Source of the DNA: Welwitschia mirabilis
Lineage: Eukaryota > Gnetophyta > Gnetopsida > Welwitschiales
Length of the DNA: 64,000 nt
NCBI GenBank assembly: GCA_051453625.1
Contig: JBOZIK010000001.1
Location: 268,800,302-268,864,301, forward strand
Direction of reading: 5' to 3'
Positions 11,052-22,811 of this stretch are shown here, piece by piece (position 1 is the stretch's first letter; each line of letters starts with the position of its first letter). Below the pieces are notes generated by a model, which did no database searches, was not told the origin of the DNA, and saw only the letters and a list, made by a program, of their open reading frames with translations. A program made the position numbers and the translations under genes.

Positions 11052-12052
11052 TTAATCAGAATTTGATTCTTCAGAGGACTGGGTACCCTTTCTTTGAGAA
11101 GTGTTAGTGACTAAAGTACCACTAGAAATGAGAGAAACCTTAATATGCTGAGTATGGGAATCAAGATGACATAAAAAATGAAGGATTTCTACAATGTGAA
11201 AGGCCTTGACTTGGGCCTAGAAGGAGCAGCATGCTCCTCAAAGATTTACATCCTGGAGAGTGTGGCATAGTCAATGGGCCTCATGGGCTTCTGAATCTCC
11301 TACCAAGCAAGATAAAAAATGTCAAAGTGCCAACAAATCTATGTAATAAGAAAGGAATACAGAAGGGGGTGCATCTTGTGAGGCTAAAGCTAATTTTCCA
11401 TGTGCTTTAGCATAATGCCAAGAGCATTAATATCATGTCTCTAATACAATGAGTAGAAAAGGAAGACCCAGTAGTTGGAGAGTTCATATATGTGCTTGGC
11501 AATATGAAGGAAATTGCATGACAAAATCAAATGCAAAAGATGAAATCTAGGAGGAAGTTGAGAGGCTTTAAGCATATTCTTCTAGATGAGAGCAGTGCCA
11601 CACACATGCTAAGTGACAGTGTCCTTTTATTCAAAGGAATCAATCATGGATCAATATTCTTCCTTGTTTCCTCGAGGTAGGCCAATGAGAAAAGCTATTA
11701 AGTTAGTAGTTATATGCATCTCATGGTCAAAAACAGAGGTAATAAAAGTGAAGTGGGTAGCATCAAATCTAGCATTTGAATAGAATAAGCGAGTGACTAA
11801 AGGATAACATGTGCCTGAGACATAAAGAAAGTAACTTTAATTCACTTCCTCAAGAAGAGTCTAGACCTTCCTTAAACTAAGGAACTACACAGGTTCAAAG
11901 GTCTTCTCTAATGCAATAGGGCTAAACTCAAAGTGCTTTTCAAAGTATTTGATTTTCTCTGAGGTTTTTATTAAAAAGATGTAGCTAGCAGGTTAGATAA
12001 TAGACTCCTTTCTTCTCTTCCTCAAATCTTATCCTGACTATTGAGAAGCCAT
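11052..12052 (-). pseudogene. Third ORF of Copia A, putative plant transposon protein domain
   Basis: From an ATG at 12052 to a TAA at 11052-11054, about 333 codons with internal stops. Recognisable blocks, in order: VTRLFYSNARFDATHFTF, the ITTNLIAFLIGLPRG motif, then PPRFHLLHLILSCNF, MLKHMEN and a Ser/Glu-rich end (SSEESNSD). This pattern (a R-x-FY-x-N block, a hydrophobic ILG block, a RxLHxIL block and a MxxHM block) is what I know as the putative plant transposon protein domain (Transposase_32-type). It sits in the env-like position, downstream of pol and upstream of the polypurine tract. Function unknown. The same protein is found in elements B, C and D of this window. Confidence 0.6.
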
Positions 12053-12159
12053 TTGAAGATCAGATTTGAAGAAACAATGTAAGAAATAAGAAGAGTAAGC
12101 CATAAAAATTGAAAAAATTAACAAAGAAGGAAAGAGACAAATAAGGATTTAAAAAGAGA

Positions 12160-12620
12160 TGGGTGGATTTAAAAATATGTGGTGTACCACTTTAAACACA
12201 GGTGACTGATCGACAAGGTCAGTTGACTTGTGTAAAATTTTAAAATTTAATCTCTAAGGTGATAGTCAATTATAAATTATAAGTGACTGACCCTGCAAGA
12301 GGAAGATTTTATAGGAAAAACCAAGGAAAATTTGGTTAACCTAAAAATAATGAGTGATCAACCTGATCTAAACAGAAAAATATCTTAATAGGATTGACCT
12401 TAGAAGCATGGATGATCAACCCATTAACAAGAAGATTTAACAAAAATACTGAGATAAATATGGTCAACTCAAATATATGGTTTGATCAACCTAGAGTAAA
12501 AATAAATTTAACAAAAAGAACTAAAAGACAAATGGTCATCCCACTTTACTAAGGAGGTCGACTGAGAAAATTTGATATAACAAAGAAGGTTTTGAACCCA
12601 TTAACTTAATTATAATGTTC
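12160..12620. promoter_or_regulatory. Motif-rich spacer between pol and third ORF, element A
   Basis: The plus strand carries about nine short variants of one motif: GGTGACTGATCGAC, GGTCAGTTGAC, GTGACTGACCC, TGATCAACC (three times), TGGTCAACT, TGGTCATCCC, GGTCGACTGA. Spacing is irregular, about 30-60 bp. Related motifs recur in the element's LTR. A regulatory role is inferred only from this placement. Confidence 0.4.
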
Positions 12621-12639
12621 AGTTTAGACTAGGTTTTTT

Positions 12640-13360
12640 AGGTATTTTTTAGACATGATACCGAGAAAGTAACAAAATGTAGTAAAACAATTAGACAATA
12701 AAGATTTTATAAAAATATCAGCCAATTGATCTTAAGTGTAAAAATATTCTAGTATGATAATTTTCTTTTCTATCAAGTCTTAAATAAAGTAATACTTGAG
12801 ATTGATGTGCTTAGTGTGAGTGTGTTAAACTGAATTATGAGCAATTTGAATGGCACTTGAGTTATCACATAGAATCGAAACTTCAATGATGTCTAGGCCA
12901 TAGTTTTTTAAGGTTTCTTTCATCTATAGCATCTGAGTGTAACAAGACCTAGCGGCTATGTATTTAATTTCGGCTGTGGAGAGAGATATAGAGCATTATT
13001 TCTTACTGTGTCAAGCTATGAGGTAATTTCCAAAGAAGAAACATTTACCATTTATGCTCTTTCAATCATATTTGCATCCAGTCTAGTTTGCATCACTATA
13101 TTTTATTAAGATTAAAGAAGTATTACTTAAATATCATAAACTAAAATTAAGAGTATACTTTACATAGCAAAGAATCCTCTTTGTGATAATAAGATGAGAT
13201 TTTTTTGGTTTACTTTGATATCTGGCATATAAACCAACACTAAATATATGTCAAGATGATTAGTTGTTAGATACAAAAGACTTCTAATAATGCTATGATA
13301 TAACTTTTGGTCCACATCTTTGCCTTCTTCATTAAGAGAAACTTTGATATTCATGGCCAT
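12640..13360 (-). pseudogene. RNase H remnant of Copia A
   Basis: Minus strand: DQKLYHSIIRSLLYLT...DIYLVLVYMPDIKVNQKNLIL from 13360, then CDNSSAIQIAHN near 12850 and HTKHINLKYYFI...DQLADIFIKSL to about 12690. These are the standard terminal blocks of Copia RNase H. Stops replace Gln and Arg codons. Confidence 0.8.
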
Positions 13361-13439
13361 TGAATAATCTATACACTTGGCATTTTAAGTCTAAATTTTT
13401 TGATTAGATTTGAAGAGTATTTCTTTTGACTTATGAAGA

Positions 13440-14130
13440 TACCATTTTCATGTTATTAGATTTTCAGGCTTAAAAACATGTTAATGGATCCAACTATACT
13501 CATTTCAAACTTAGAACTCATTAGATTTGTAAAATAATTTGATAATATTTTATTAGTTGACCCGAAAATAATGTCATCCACATATATTTGAACCAAAATT
13601 AAATAGCCTCTAATAAAACCATGCTAAAGTAAACAAGAGGAAAGATTTTCATACCAGGCTCTAGGAGTTTGTTTTAACCCATACAAAGCCTTGTTAATTT
13701 TGTATAAATAATCTAGTTTATGAGGATCAGAAAAGCCTTATGGTTATTTCACATAAACTTCTTCCTCAATGTGTCCATTTAGAAAGGCACTCTTTACATC
13801 CATTTGAAAAATTTTAATTTTTTTGTAATAGATAAAAGCTAAAAACATCTTTATAGACTCTAGTCTAGTAATAGGAGCAAATGTGTCATCATAATCTACT
13901 CCTTCTATTTGAGAGTAAACTTGAGCTACAAGTCTATATTTGTCCTTGGTAATTTCATTCTTTTCATTTACTTCATTTCTAAAAATCCATTTTGTATCTA
14001 TGACATTTTTCCTGGTTAGTTTAGAAACAAGAAACCACATCTGATTTCAAGAGAATTATTCAAGTTCTTCTTGCATTGCATTCATCTAATAAGGATCAGA
14101 TTCAGCATCCTCAAATATTTTTGGTTCCAC
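13440..14130 (-). pseudogene. Reverse transcriptase remnant of Copia A
   Basis: The open stretch 14040-13744 reads WFLVSK...NVIDTKWIFRNE, VDYDDTFAPITRLESIKMFLAF and FQMDVKSAFLNGHIEEEVYV, the first half of RVT_2. Further down, LYGLKQTPRAWY lies near 13640-13680 and the catalytic IYVDDIIFG box at about 13560-13595. Both catalytic Asp residues are kept. Polymerase of the element if it were intact. Confidence 0.85.
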
Positions 14131-14339
14131 CTAAGATAATAGAGAAATATGAACACTAAAAGTTTTAAGAGAGTTCTTAGTAACAATATCTTATTAAACA
14201 TTTCCAATGATTTAGTCTAAAGAATGATCCTTGAGTTCTTTTATTTTTGGTATTATCTTATCTCTTGAGTCATCTCTGTTAGGATAGAAAGAAGAAGAAA
14301 CTAAATCTTTATTAGGTTTAGAGGATTTTATGTATTGGG

Positions 14340-15200
14340 TACATCATAAATTTTTACATGAATAGATTCTTTTATATGAAGAGTACATTTATTAAATACT
14401 CTATAAGCTCTACTCAATTGAAAGTACCCAAAAAAATTCTTTTATGATATTTAGAAACAAATTTAGCTAAATCCTCTTTATCTCTCAAGATGAAGCACTT
14501 ATTTCCAAAGGTTTTGAAATAGCATACATTTGAATTATTTTCTTTTTAGAGTTCATAATAAGTTTTAGAAGTTACAAGTCTTAAATAAACTCTGTTTGAA
14601 ATATGACATGTTGTATTCACTGCTTCAGCTTAAAATCTTTTTAGAATATCTTTATCATTTAGCATAGCTCTTGCCATACCTAATAATGTTTAATTTTTTT
14701 TCTTTTTGCTATCCCATTCTATTAAGGAGTCTTTGGAGCTAAGAATTCATAATTAATTCCATTTGAATTGTAATAATACTCAATTATTTCATTTTCAAAC
14801 TCTCTACCATGATCACTTCGAATCTTCTTAATTACATACCCCTTTTTAGTTTGGAGTTTCTTGCAAATTCTAATAATGTTGTTATAAGCATCAAATTTAG
14901 CATGAAGAAAGGCTACCCAGGAAAATCTAGAAAAATCATCAACCATAATAAAAAAGTATCTTTTTTTAGATAAGCTTGCTATTTGAATAGGGCCAATAAA
15001 ATCCATATGAAGTAAATCTAATAGCTTGTTAGTAGTAATAACACTAATTTTTTTATGAGAAGCTATGGTTTGTTTCCCTTTTTAAAAAGTATTACATAAG
15101 CCTTTGTGAGTGATATAAAGTTTTAAAAGACCTCTAATAATTTTATCACAACATATTTTCTTCAAACTTTTAAAGATAGTGCAATCTAAATGTTGATGCC
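14340..15200 (-). pseudogene. Integrase remnant of Copia A
   Basis: The open stretch 15006-14722 encodes MDFIGPIQIASLSKKRYFF, VDDFSRFSWVAFL, IRSDHGREFEN and GINYEFLAPKTP, the rve core with D, D and E positions recognisable. The HHCC-like GAG-pre-integrase region lies just upstream (about 15060-15200). The C-terminal part with PLEFFGY-type residues continues to about 14340, with stops. Confidence 0.85.
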
Positions 15201-15439
15201 AGATAATGTCTTATTGAACATGAGAAGAGAGATAAATAGAATTGTTTGACTAATTTACACTGTAAACATTTTTATGTCTAGTTTCTATAAGTAATAGTTG
15301 ATCCATTTTACTATGTTTTACTTTATACTTATTTTCATCAAATGATACTTTATTACCTTTATCATAAATTTGACTAATACTTAACAGATATGCTTTAAGT
15401 CATTCACAAATAATACATTATGAATATTAGATAAATTTC

Positions 15440-15660
15440 CTCCACTAATGCTTTCAATTCTTTTAATTCAATCTCTTCCATTATTATTAAATGTCATTTC
15501 TCCTCCATTATATTTCTTAAATTTGATGAAGTTGGACTTATCACCTGTCATATATATATAGCAACGACTATCAAGATACCAATAAAAATGATTTATTACC
15601 TTTAAAGCCATTTGAATTAATATAATTTTTTTTGAGGACTTTGAAATGCATCTCATGCAT
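15440..15660 (-). pseudogene. Protease remnant of Copia A
   Basis: Minus strand reads HFYWYLDSRCYIYMTGDKSNFIKF, the Copia retropepsin active site (usual WYLDSGCSRHMTG). The catalytic Asp-Ser is present but the Gly is replaced by Arg, so this copy would be inactive even without the stops. Confidence 0.75.
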
Positions 15661-15899
15661 TTGTTTTTGTTTGTACTTTAATTTAATTTTGAAGAGAAAG
15701 TAAACTTAAAACCTAGCATAGAGTAAGAAAAGGAACTTTTGTAAAAAATACAATTAATCTTTGAGTGACATTTTTTATTGTAATAATGGTAAGTAATGTT
15801 TTCTAAAGAATATTTGAAATTTACTTTAGTCAAGGATTTGAGATAAGAAACATGATCTAACCAAGTCTGAAAAAAGCTAGAAGAATGTTTACTAGATAA

Positions 15900-16523
15900 A
15901 GTCCTTTTAGATAGTGTTGATTTTAATTTAAGTTTGTTTTACAAATCTCTAATTTTTCTTTCTCTAGACTCTAGCTTATCTAATAGATTTTTTTTTTTTT
16001 CTTTCTTTATATTGTTTACTCTAAGGATCAAATTTTAACATTTCATATAGTGTTCTAATTCTATTTCACTAATCGTAACATTATCATCAAAAGAATCAAT
16101 GATGGATGAGAAAAATACCTTTTCATTTATAAAAGATATGAAAGAAATTCCACCTTACTCTGAATCTGAGTTCTATTTACTCTCACTTTTTTTGTCATCC
16201 CATATTACTAACAAGACTTTATTTCTTTTTCTTTTATCATCCTTTTTATTATTTAGGCAAACATTTGATATGTGACCAAAACCCTTATAAGAGTAGCATT
16301 GGATATCTCATCATCCCTTCTCTTTTCTTCTTGGTGGTCTTCTAGATTAACCTTTATTTTTCCTTTACTACATGAAGCACCTAAATATTCTGGCTACAAG
16401 AGCTACTACAACTTTACTTTCTAGTTCTTGGTTAAAGCCTTTCTTAGTATTGGGATTTTCATAAGCAACTATCAATGCTATACTTTTCTTCTTCTGCTTT
16501 CTAAATTTTAGTTCAAATGTGTG
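15900..16523 (-). pseudogene. Gag C-terminus of Copia A with zinc knuckle
   Basis: Next to the gap: HTFELKFRKQKKKSIAL, the basic linker common in SIRE-type gag. At about 16255-16303 the knuckle C-Y-S-Y-K-G-F-G-H-I-S-N-V-C, a CCHC motif in which the second Cys has become Tyr. The N-terminal gag lies in or beyond the gap. Confidence 0.7.
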
Positions 16524-16623
16524 NNNNNNNNNNNNNNNNNNNNNNNNNNNNNNNNNNNNNNNNNNNNNNNNNNNNNNNNNNNNNNNNNNNNNNNNNNNNN
16601 NNNNNNNNNNNNNNNNNNNNNNN
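16524..16623. other. Assembly gap, 100 N
   Basis: Separates Copia A gag (low side) from the gypsy second RNase H (high side), both on the minus strand. The missing sequence should contain the Copia 5' LTR, its gag N-terminus and the gypsy insertion point. Confidence 0.95.
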
Positions 16624-17230
16624 ATACTCTTTAAGTGATAAATCTCTAAAACACATTTGTACACAGTTTGTAAGATAATTTATGAATTGATTTTCATTTC
16701 TAGAAATAACTAAAATTTCACATGCCTTAAATAATGTAAGAAACTTTCTTACTTTCCCAAGGTATGCATCTAGGATTCACAATTTACCTTTGGACTTACT
16801 TAAGACTTGGTTGACAACTAATTGTGAGTTACCAAAAATGCATAATTTCTTCAAACCTACTTAAATTGTTAGCATGATTCCTCTTATTAAAGCTTCATAT
16901 TTATCAATGTTATTTATGTAATAAAAGTTAAGTTTAAAAAAGAATGACAAGTTAGTTTTATTATTAAGAAAGAAGACTACTCCTGCAAATCCACCATTTT
17001 AGTTGGATGTGCCATCAAAAAGCATTAATGCATTCCAATTATTTTTCAATTCAATATTATGAATTTATTCACTAGGGAATTGATTATATTCACATAAGAT
17101 TTCACCTTCAGCTTCTATAGGTAGATCTATCATTTCTTTGGCTATTTACTTTCCCTTAACTGATTTTTGAGATTGAAATTCTAAGTCAAATTCAATAAGA
17201 ATTGATACTCACTTTGTTAAATGTGTACTA
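16624..17230 (-). pseudogene. Second (archaeal-type) RNase H of the gypsy element
   Basis: Minus strand below 17100 reads FDGTSNQNGGFAGVVFFL near 16960-17015, YEALIRGIM near 16865-16905, LVVNQVLSKSKG near 16785-16820 and AYLGKVRKFLTLFKACEILVISRNENQFINYLTN down to 16660. This is the plant aRNH domain that follows the normal RNase H in Tat/Ogre-type gypsy elements. It runs into the gap before any integrase. Confidence 0.7.
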
Positions 17231-18430
17231 CTAATAGAGTATTCAAGTAGATGTTTAAGCAAATTTTGATTATTAATCATAATTATTTTATTTATTATCA
17301 TATGTTAATGAAACTTTTATAAAGCAAGAACTAAACTCAAACATGTCTTTTTTGCTTTAGTGTAATTTTTCTCATATTGATGTAGTGTCCTACTGATGCA
17401 ATAAATTAGGTGATCTCAATGTAATTCATCATGTTAAAATATCATTGCACTAATTAATAATAATGCATATGCCAAGTAAATGTAGAATTTTTGTTAGGCT
17501 TAGGTGAACTTAAAATATGGATGGATGTTAAATATTCTTTAATTTTATAAAAATCCTTTTGATAATTTTCAACCCACTTGAATTGGTTAACTTTCTTAAG
17601 TAAATGCATAAATGGTTTACATTAATTAGTTAAAGTTGAAATGAATCAACGTGTTACTTGTAGTCTACCTTAGAGACTATGTAACTGTTTCAAGTTGCAT
17701 GTGATGGCATATTGGTAATTGTCTCAATCTTGTTATGATTAATTTTGATGCCACATTTTGATACCATGAATCCTAAGAGTTTTTTTGATGGCATACTAAA
17801 TACACATTTCTTTAATTTTAGATGCAAATTATATCATCTTGCTTATGTAAACAATTAATTTAAGTCATCAGGATGATCAACAATTATCTTTGACTTGACT
17901 ATAACATCATCAACATAGCCTTCCATATTGCAATGAATCATGTTATGAAAGATATCCATCATTGCATACTAATAGGTTAACCATCATTCTTTAATCTAAA
18001 AGACATTAAGACATAATAGAATGAACCTCATGGCATTATAAAAGTTTTTTTGCACTAGTCTTTAGGATTAATAAATGTCTAATTGTAATTTGAGTAATCA
18101 TCCATAAATGATAAGAGATCATAACTAGTAGTTTTATCTACTAGGATGTCAATGTTTGGTAAAGGATGGTCATCCTTTAAGGTAACCTTGTTTAAATTAT
18201 AATAATTAATACAAATCCTAATCTAGCCATTTTTCTTTAGAATAACCACCATATTTCATAGCCAATCTAAGTAGTCTACTGATCAAATAAAATAGGCAAT
18301 TAAAAGATGCTCTAGATCTTGTTTTACTACTAATGCAATGTGAGGGTTTATCTTTAAAACTTTTTATCTCACCAGGATTGGGTTCAGCTTTAGAACGATG
18401 TTATGCATAACTATTGATTTTTCAATTCTT
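17230..18430 (-). pseudogene. Gypsy reverse transcriptase and RNase H remnant
   Basis: Blocks from high to low coordinate: GxIRICINYYNLNKVTLKDDHPLPNID (about 18230-18150), SFMDDYSNYN (about 18100), KTFIMPxGSFYYVLM (about 18050), the catalytic EGYVDDVIVKS box (17891-17923), HPDDLN, KLKKCVFSM and KLLGFMVS (to about 17760), then the RNase H entry KWVENYQKDFYKIK near 17560. Stops throughout. Gypsy rather than Copia because of YVDDVIVKS and the domain order. Confidence 0.85.
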
Positions 18431-18990
18431 GACATATCTCTGTAAAGATAAGCAAAGATGTCCCTATAGGAAAATAGCATATTTTCAAGCTCGAATTTAG
18501 TCTATTACAGTAGTTGTTCATTAATCTTAAGAGATTTTTCTCAACTAATGAGATTCACAAAGAAGATATATGTTGTAAAATCTAGTTGTTTCACTAGAGA
18601 TGGTTTTACATTTTGTAACATCATTGTTTCATATGCCTCAAAGTTCTCACTTATTTGTTCTTGATTTAAGAAGATATAAGGTTTTCCTAAGAAATCATTA
18701 TAATTGAAATTAACAAGACTAAAATCATCATACCTTTCAACAAGTTGACTGCCAAGGGTAAAATGCAAGTGTGTGTTTAATTGAATCCTCATTGTAATAT
18801 CCTACAAGTCAAGAAATTAATATAATAACTACAACAATGAGGGACGAAATAAAAGCATACACAAAAAAAATGCCACACTATTTTAATTGAAATACTTCAA
18901 AAACAAAAATATAAACTATTTTAGAATAGAATTTACTCTTTCACATTTTGAAACATTACACTTTGCAAATGTTTATGAGTAGTCTAATAG
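18430..18990 (-). pseudogene. Gypsy protease-RT linker remnant
   Basis: An open frame of 83 codons (18792-18541) directly upstream of the RT, reading MRIQLNTHLHFTLGSQLVERYDDFSLVNFNYN. By position it is the linker between protease and RT of the gypsy polyprotein. No catalytic motif. It is separated from the protease by the solo LTR at 19003. Confidence 0.45.
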
Positions 18991-18997
18991 ATAGAGG

Positions 18998-19290
18998 ATT
19001 TTTGTAACACCCTAACTTTAATTACCCTAATTAACCATAATATTTTTTTTATATAGTTATTAACTATCATGCACAATGGNNNNNNNNNNNNNNNNNNNNN
19101 NNNNNNNNNNNNNNNNNNNNNNNNNNNNNNNNNNNNNNNNNNNNNNNNNNNNNNNNNNNNNNNNNNNNNNNNNNNNNNNTTCTCTCTAAGAAAAAAAAAA
19201 GGATTTTCATTAGAATTGATATCAAAAATGTTTTACATAGTTTAGAAACTCTATTATTTAAACTTACAAAATGTGGGTTATAACAATTTT
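18998..19290 (-). mobile_element. Solo LTR (Tekay/Del-like) with 5-bp target-site duplication
   Basis: 19003-19285, read on the minus strand, starts TGTTATAACCCACATTTTG and ends GGGTGTTACA: perfect TG...CA ends. It is flanked by ATTTT on both sides (18998-19002 and 19286-19290). Its two ends match the ends of the roughly 4 kb LTR at 47468-51515. A 100-N gap (19080-19179) replaces the middle, so its true length is unknown. Inserted in the gypsy pol region. Confidence 0.75.
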
Positions 19291-20440
19291 GCTAGCCATC
19301 AAGATTTTTCTTGGATGCATAAGCTCGTTTTATGCAAGGTACTTCGACTGTCAAGAACTTTGTTCTTTTTATTTTAACTAGATAAATGAACTAGCATCTT
19401 TTTTTCTCTTTGTCTTATTTTTGGTTTTTTTCCTTTATTTTGTTGTTTTTTTTAAATTATGTGTTTTATTCTCACTTTTTTATATATTTTGTTTTATATA
19501 CACATATGTACATGTTTTCTTTTTGTGTTTTTTTTGAGTTTTTTAATGGGTTTAAATAAGGGTTTTTTTCCTTTTTTTATTGGCATTTTTTTGGTTGAGA
19601 ATTTTAAATCTCGGTCTAGCTCCTATGAAACACATGTCATCACATCCCTTAAGATGCCATAGAATCACTCTCATCTTGTGGAAGTATGAGCAATGAATGC
19701 ATGTCCTAGGGACTAGCAACGACTGTCCTCCATTACCACGTAGATCTCATAAGGGTAGTCAATCCAACACTCTCACACATAGCACACAGTAAAACCTTTG
19801 GCCACAAAGCCAATGTTGCATACAAGCGGGGAAAACAGATCATGCATCCTTACCCTTTGTACATATCACCCTTCACTTCTACCAATTGAATGATCTCGTG
19901 AAATGTCTAGATAGTGGTAATGATAATGCTTTCACATCATCGACGTTATAAGAAGTTCATTGAATCTTATCATTAAGAGGAAGAAGAAGTTGTAACAAGG
20001 TTTGAATAAGTTTTGTGATAAGATCATTAGCTTTGCATCGGAAGGGTGGACACGATGGGGGAACTCAAGGGTAACCATGTAGTGAGGGGGAAGGGCGTCC
20101 CTCACTCCAAAGGTAGCGATGAGCCATTCTAATGGCACACAAGACAAAGGTGAAATAAGCTAATTGAAAAATTAGCTAAGAGGAATGGAATCCATATCGT
20201 GTCTAAGATCTAAGTGTTAGAAATGAATGAGACCTTCATCTTATGAGGGTCCACTAAATCATGTTTAAAATGTAAGAAAGGAATAATCATCTACTTAGGT
20301 ACAAGAAGCGGTGATGTATAAGTTGATGTTGATGATGCTTTTACATTTGCCATAGTATGATTTTATTCTAATGGCACTAAAATTTTAGGGCCTATAAATT
20401 TTAGCTTTTTGATGAGATAGAGATATGATTGCCCCTTTGT
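19291..20440 (-). other. Gypsy internal region of unclear coding content
   Basis: Lies between protease and RT of the gypsy element. A 71-codon minus-strand frame (20147-19932, containing PLEWLIATFGVRDALPPHYMV) has no family match I recognise. 19380-19600 is T-rich. No function proposed. Confidence 0.3.
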
Positions 20441-20870
20441 CCATTATTCAAGGATGTCCCAGTAACAAATTAAATGTTGCTACATTATCTATTATGTGGA
20501 ATTTAGTATCATTAACCTTTTGAGCCNNNNNNNNNNNNNNNNNNNNNNNNNNNNNNNNNNNNNNNNNNNNNNNNNNNNNNNNNNNNNNNNNNNNNNNNNN
20601 NNNNNNNNNNNNNNNNNNNNNNNNNNGGAATTTAGTATCATTAACATTTTGAGCCACTTTGATAGTTAAAGTAACTGTTCCTTTTGATTTGTCCTTATGG
20701 TTATTAAATCCTCTGATCATCATAGTTTTCTTTACATTTAAAAGATGACCCATTTTGAGCTTCTAAAGACATTATTACATTTAATTCGGCTCCATAATCA
20801 ATAAAAGCTCTACTTAATTTGGTAGGCTCCATGTTTATAAATATGTATAATGGTTCATAATAATCATCTT
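20440..20870 (-). pseudogene. Gypsy aspartic protease remnant
   Basis: Minus strand: MEPTKLSRAFIDYGAELNVI at about 20825-20770, then GTVTLTIKVAQNVNDTKF and HIIDNVATFNLLLGHP (ending about 20450), the retropepsin fold of gypsy elements whose C-terminus is usually YNxLLGRPW. The catalytic triad reads D-Y-G instead of D-S/T-G. A 100-N gap (20527-20626) cuts it, with the same 29 bases on both sides. Confidence 0.7.
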
Positions 20871-21589
20871 CTTAGGGGTTGTAAAAATCTCATGATGTGA
20901 GAACCAGATTATCTCCTCATTTTTATTACTCTTTTGAACATTTACCTACTTTGAAGTAGCTCTTTCCTTGTGTGGTTGATTTTGATCAAGAAATGAGTTT
21001 AAGCTCAGTCATTTCTTCCATGTCCTTTTGAATGTGATTCAATGGAGCTCAGAGCTCTCAATTAGTGAGGTCAAATAATGACACGCCTCCTTTACTTTAG
21101 AGCCAAGTACCTGCATTGGTGTACATGATCGATGGATAAGACAAATTTGAGAATATTCTACTCAAACCATTGCTTTTAATTTTTCCTTGATCTCTTAAAT
21201 AACTTATTTTAATAGTTTCTCAAGTTGATCTTCGATTAGTAAAATTGCAAAGGGACTATCGTCATTTTGAAATACTACATTTTGTTATGGTTGTAATGTA
21301 GGAGGTTGAGTAGGAAAGGGATTATTATAAATCTCAAGCTGTTCATTTGCAACTATTAAGATAGTGTTAAATTTTATGTTCTTTTTGTTTTTAATGATGT
21401 CTTGAATAATGTGTTATAGATTAAAACAATTATGAGTATAATGTACTTGAATTTAGTGGTATTCATAATACTTTGACTCATCATACCCTCTTGGTTTGGG
21501 AGAATTTGGGTCCCTTTTTCTGATTTGAGGTAATTGGATTGTCCCCTTTTTTAGTAGCATTGAGAGGATTTATCACATTCGAATATTTA

Positions 21590-22711
21590 CTTTTATGAAA
21601 CTCCTTTTGTGTTGATAAATTGTAGTTTGATTTTGAGGCCTATTTTAGTTTTGATTTTATGATGTATATGCCTGTTATTCAGGTTGTGATGGCATATATT
21701 AAAGTTGTGGTGGAAATGGTAGTTGCACTTATTATGTTGGAGGATAAAATGGTTAATGATAGGTCGATTGGGGAGAAAGAGCTTGAGGAGCAAAAGCTTG
21801 TGAAGTAAAAGGAGCTTGAGATATCATTAGCATCATCATTGGATTGCCTAGGGTTAGGGTAGAAAAATTGGCTGAATTGGTTGATTGATGATAGTAACAT
21901 TCTGTGGGTTACCGCCTCTAGTATTATTGTTATTCCTTTTGGACAGTTCCCTTTGGGATGTATTACCATATTTTATGGCTCCTTTCTCTTCTCTTATAAC
22001 TTTGATTCTTTTCACTAGGATGACAGCTTGTTTAAAGGTTTTAAACGACTGCATTTTGAGATGTTCTGAAATGTATGGAATGCAAGACTTAGCAAAGAGA
22101 TATACCATATTAGAGTCTGTAATGGAGGCTTCTAGTTGTAGGGCAATGACCCTTCATCATTGTGCATAAGCTTGTACTGTTTCATTGAATTATTGTTTTA
22201 TTATAGTCAAGGAGTCTAACATAACTCATTTTGTGATATTGATAGAGTAATGTTGAATAAACATTTGTAGTAATTATTTTAAACTTCTAATCGAATGAGT
22301 CGGTATCCTATGATACCATTCGAGGGCTTGTTGTTTCAAAGAGTGGTAAAATAGGTGATAAGCTGTGTTTCATTCAATGTTGTACATATGACATGCATGT
22401 TTGTAGTTCCTTACATGCATGATAGGGTCTTCTACACTTGTGAATTTCTCAAAGTCAGGCATTTCACTAGGTGATATAATTTTACGAGGAACAGAGGGGT
22501 GAATTAGAGTATCATCGAAGTTAGAATCTAAATAGTTTTTCTTATTTTGGAGACCTCGTTTTAGGCCATTAATAACCTCCTAAATAGTTGTCAAATTAGG
22601 TTGATTAGGAGTTTTATTTTTAGTTTGCCTATTTTTAGGTAATTCCTCTCTATGTGTAGAGTACTCGAACAAGCTATCATTGTCCTCAGCCTATTTCTTT
22701 GGGCCTTGTGC
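21590..22711 (-). pseudogene. Gypsy gag, distal copy
   Basis: Reads as a retrotransposon gag: FEKF..DPIMHVRNYKHACHMYNI near 22455-22390, the region down to 22170, then MVYLFAKSCIPYISEHLKMQSFKTFKQAVILVKRIKVIREEKGAIKYG (22108-21960) and a Gln/His/Asn-rich tail to about 21600. 22195-22711 is near-duplicate to 22812-23477 across an N gap. Packages element RNA when intact. Confidence 0.65.
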
Positions 22712-22811
22712 NNNNNNNNNNNNNNNNNNNNNNNNNNNNNNNNNNNNNNNNNNNNNNNNNNNNNNNNNNNNNNNNNNNNNNNNNNNNNNNNNNNNNNNNN
22801 NNNNNNNNNNN

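Larger units (their letters stand above)
9740..16523 (-). mobile_element. SIRE-like Ty1/Copia element A with an extra ORF
   Basis: Minus-strand order from high to low coordinate: gag (cut by the gap at 16524), zinc knuckle, protease, integrase, RT, RNase H (to about 12640), motif-rich spacer, third ORF (12052-11052), purine runs, 3' LTR (10734 downwards). The 5' LTR and most of gag are absent. The CYxYKGFGHISNVC knuckle and the 3' ORF point to the SIRE/Maximus group. The low-coordinate end (about 9740) is an estimate: it is the first sequence not shared with the gypsy LTR. Confidence 0.75.

Noticed and set aside
19459-19662. 67-codon Phe-rich plus-strand frame
   Set aside because: T-rich low-complexity sequence within the gypsy element, no family features.
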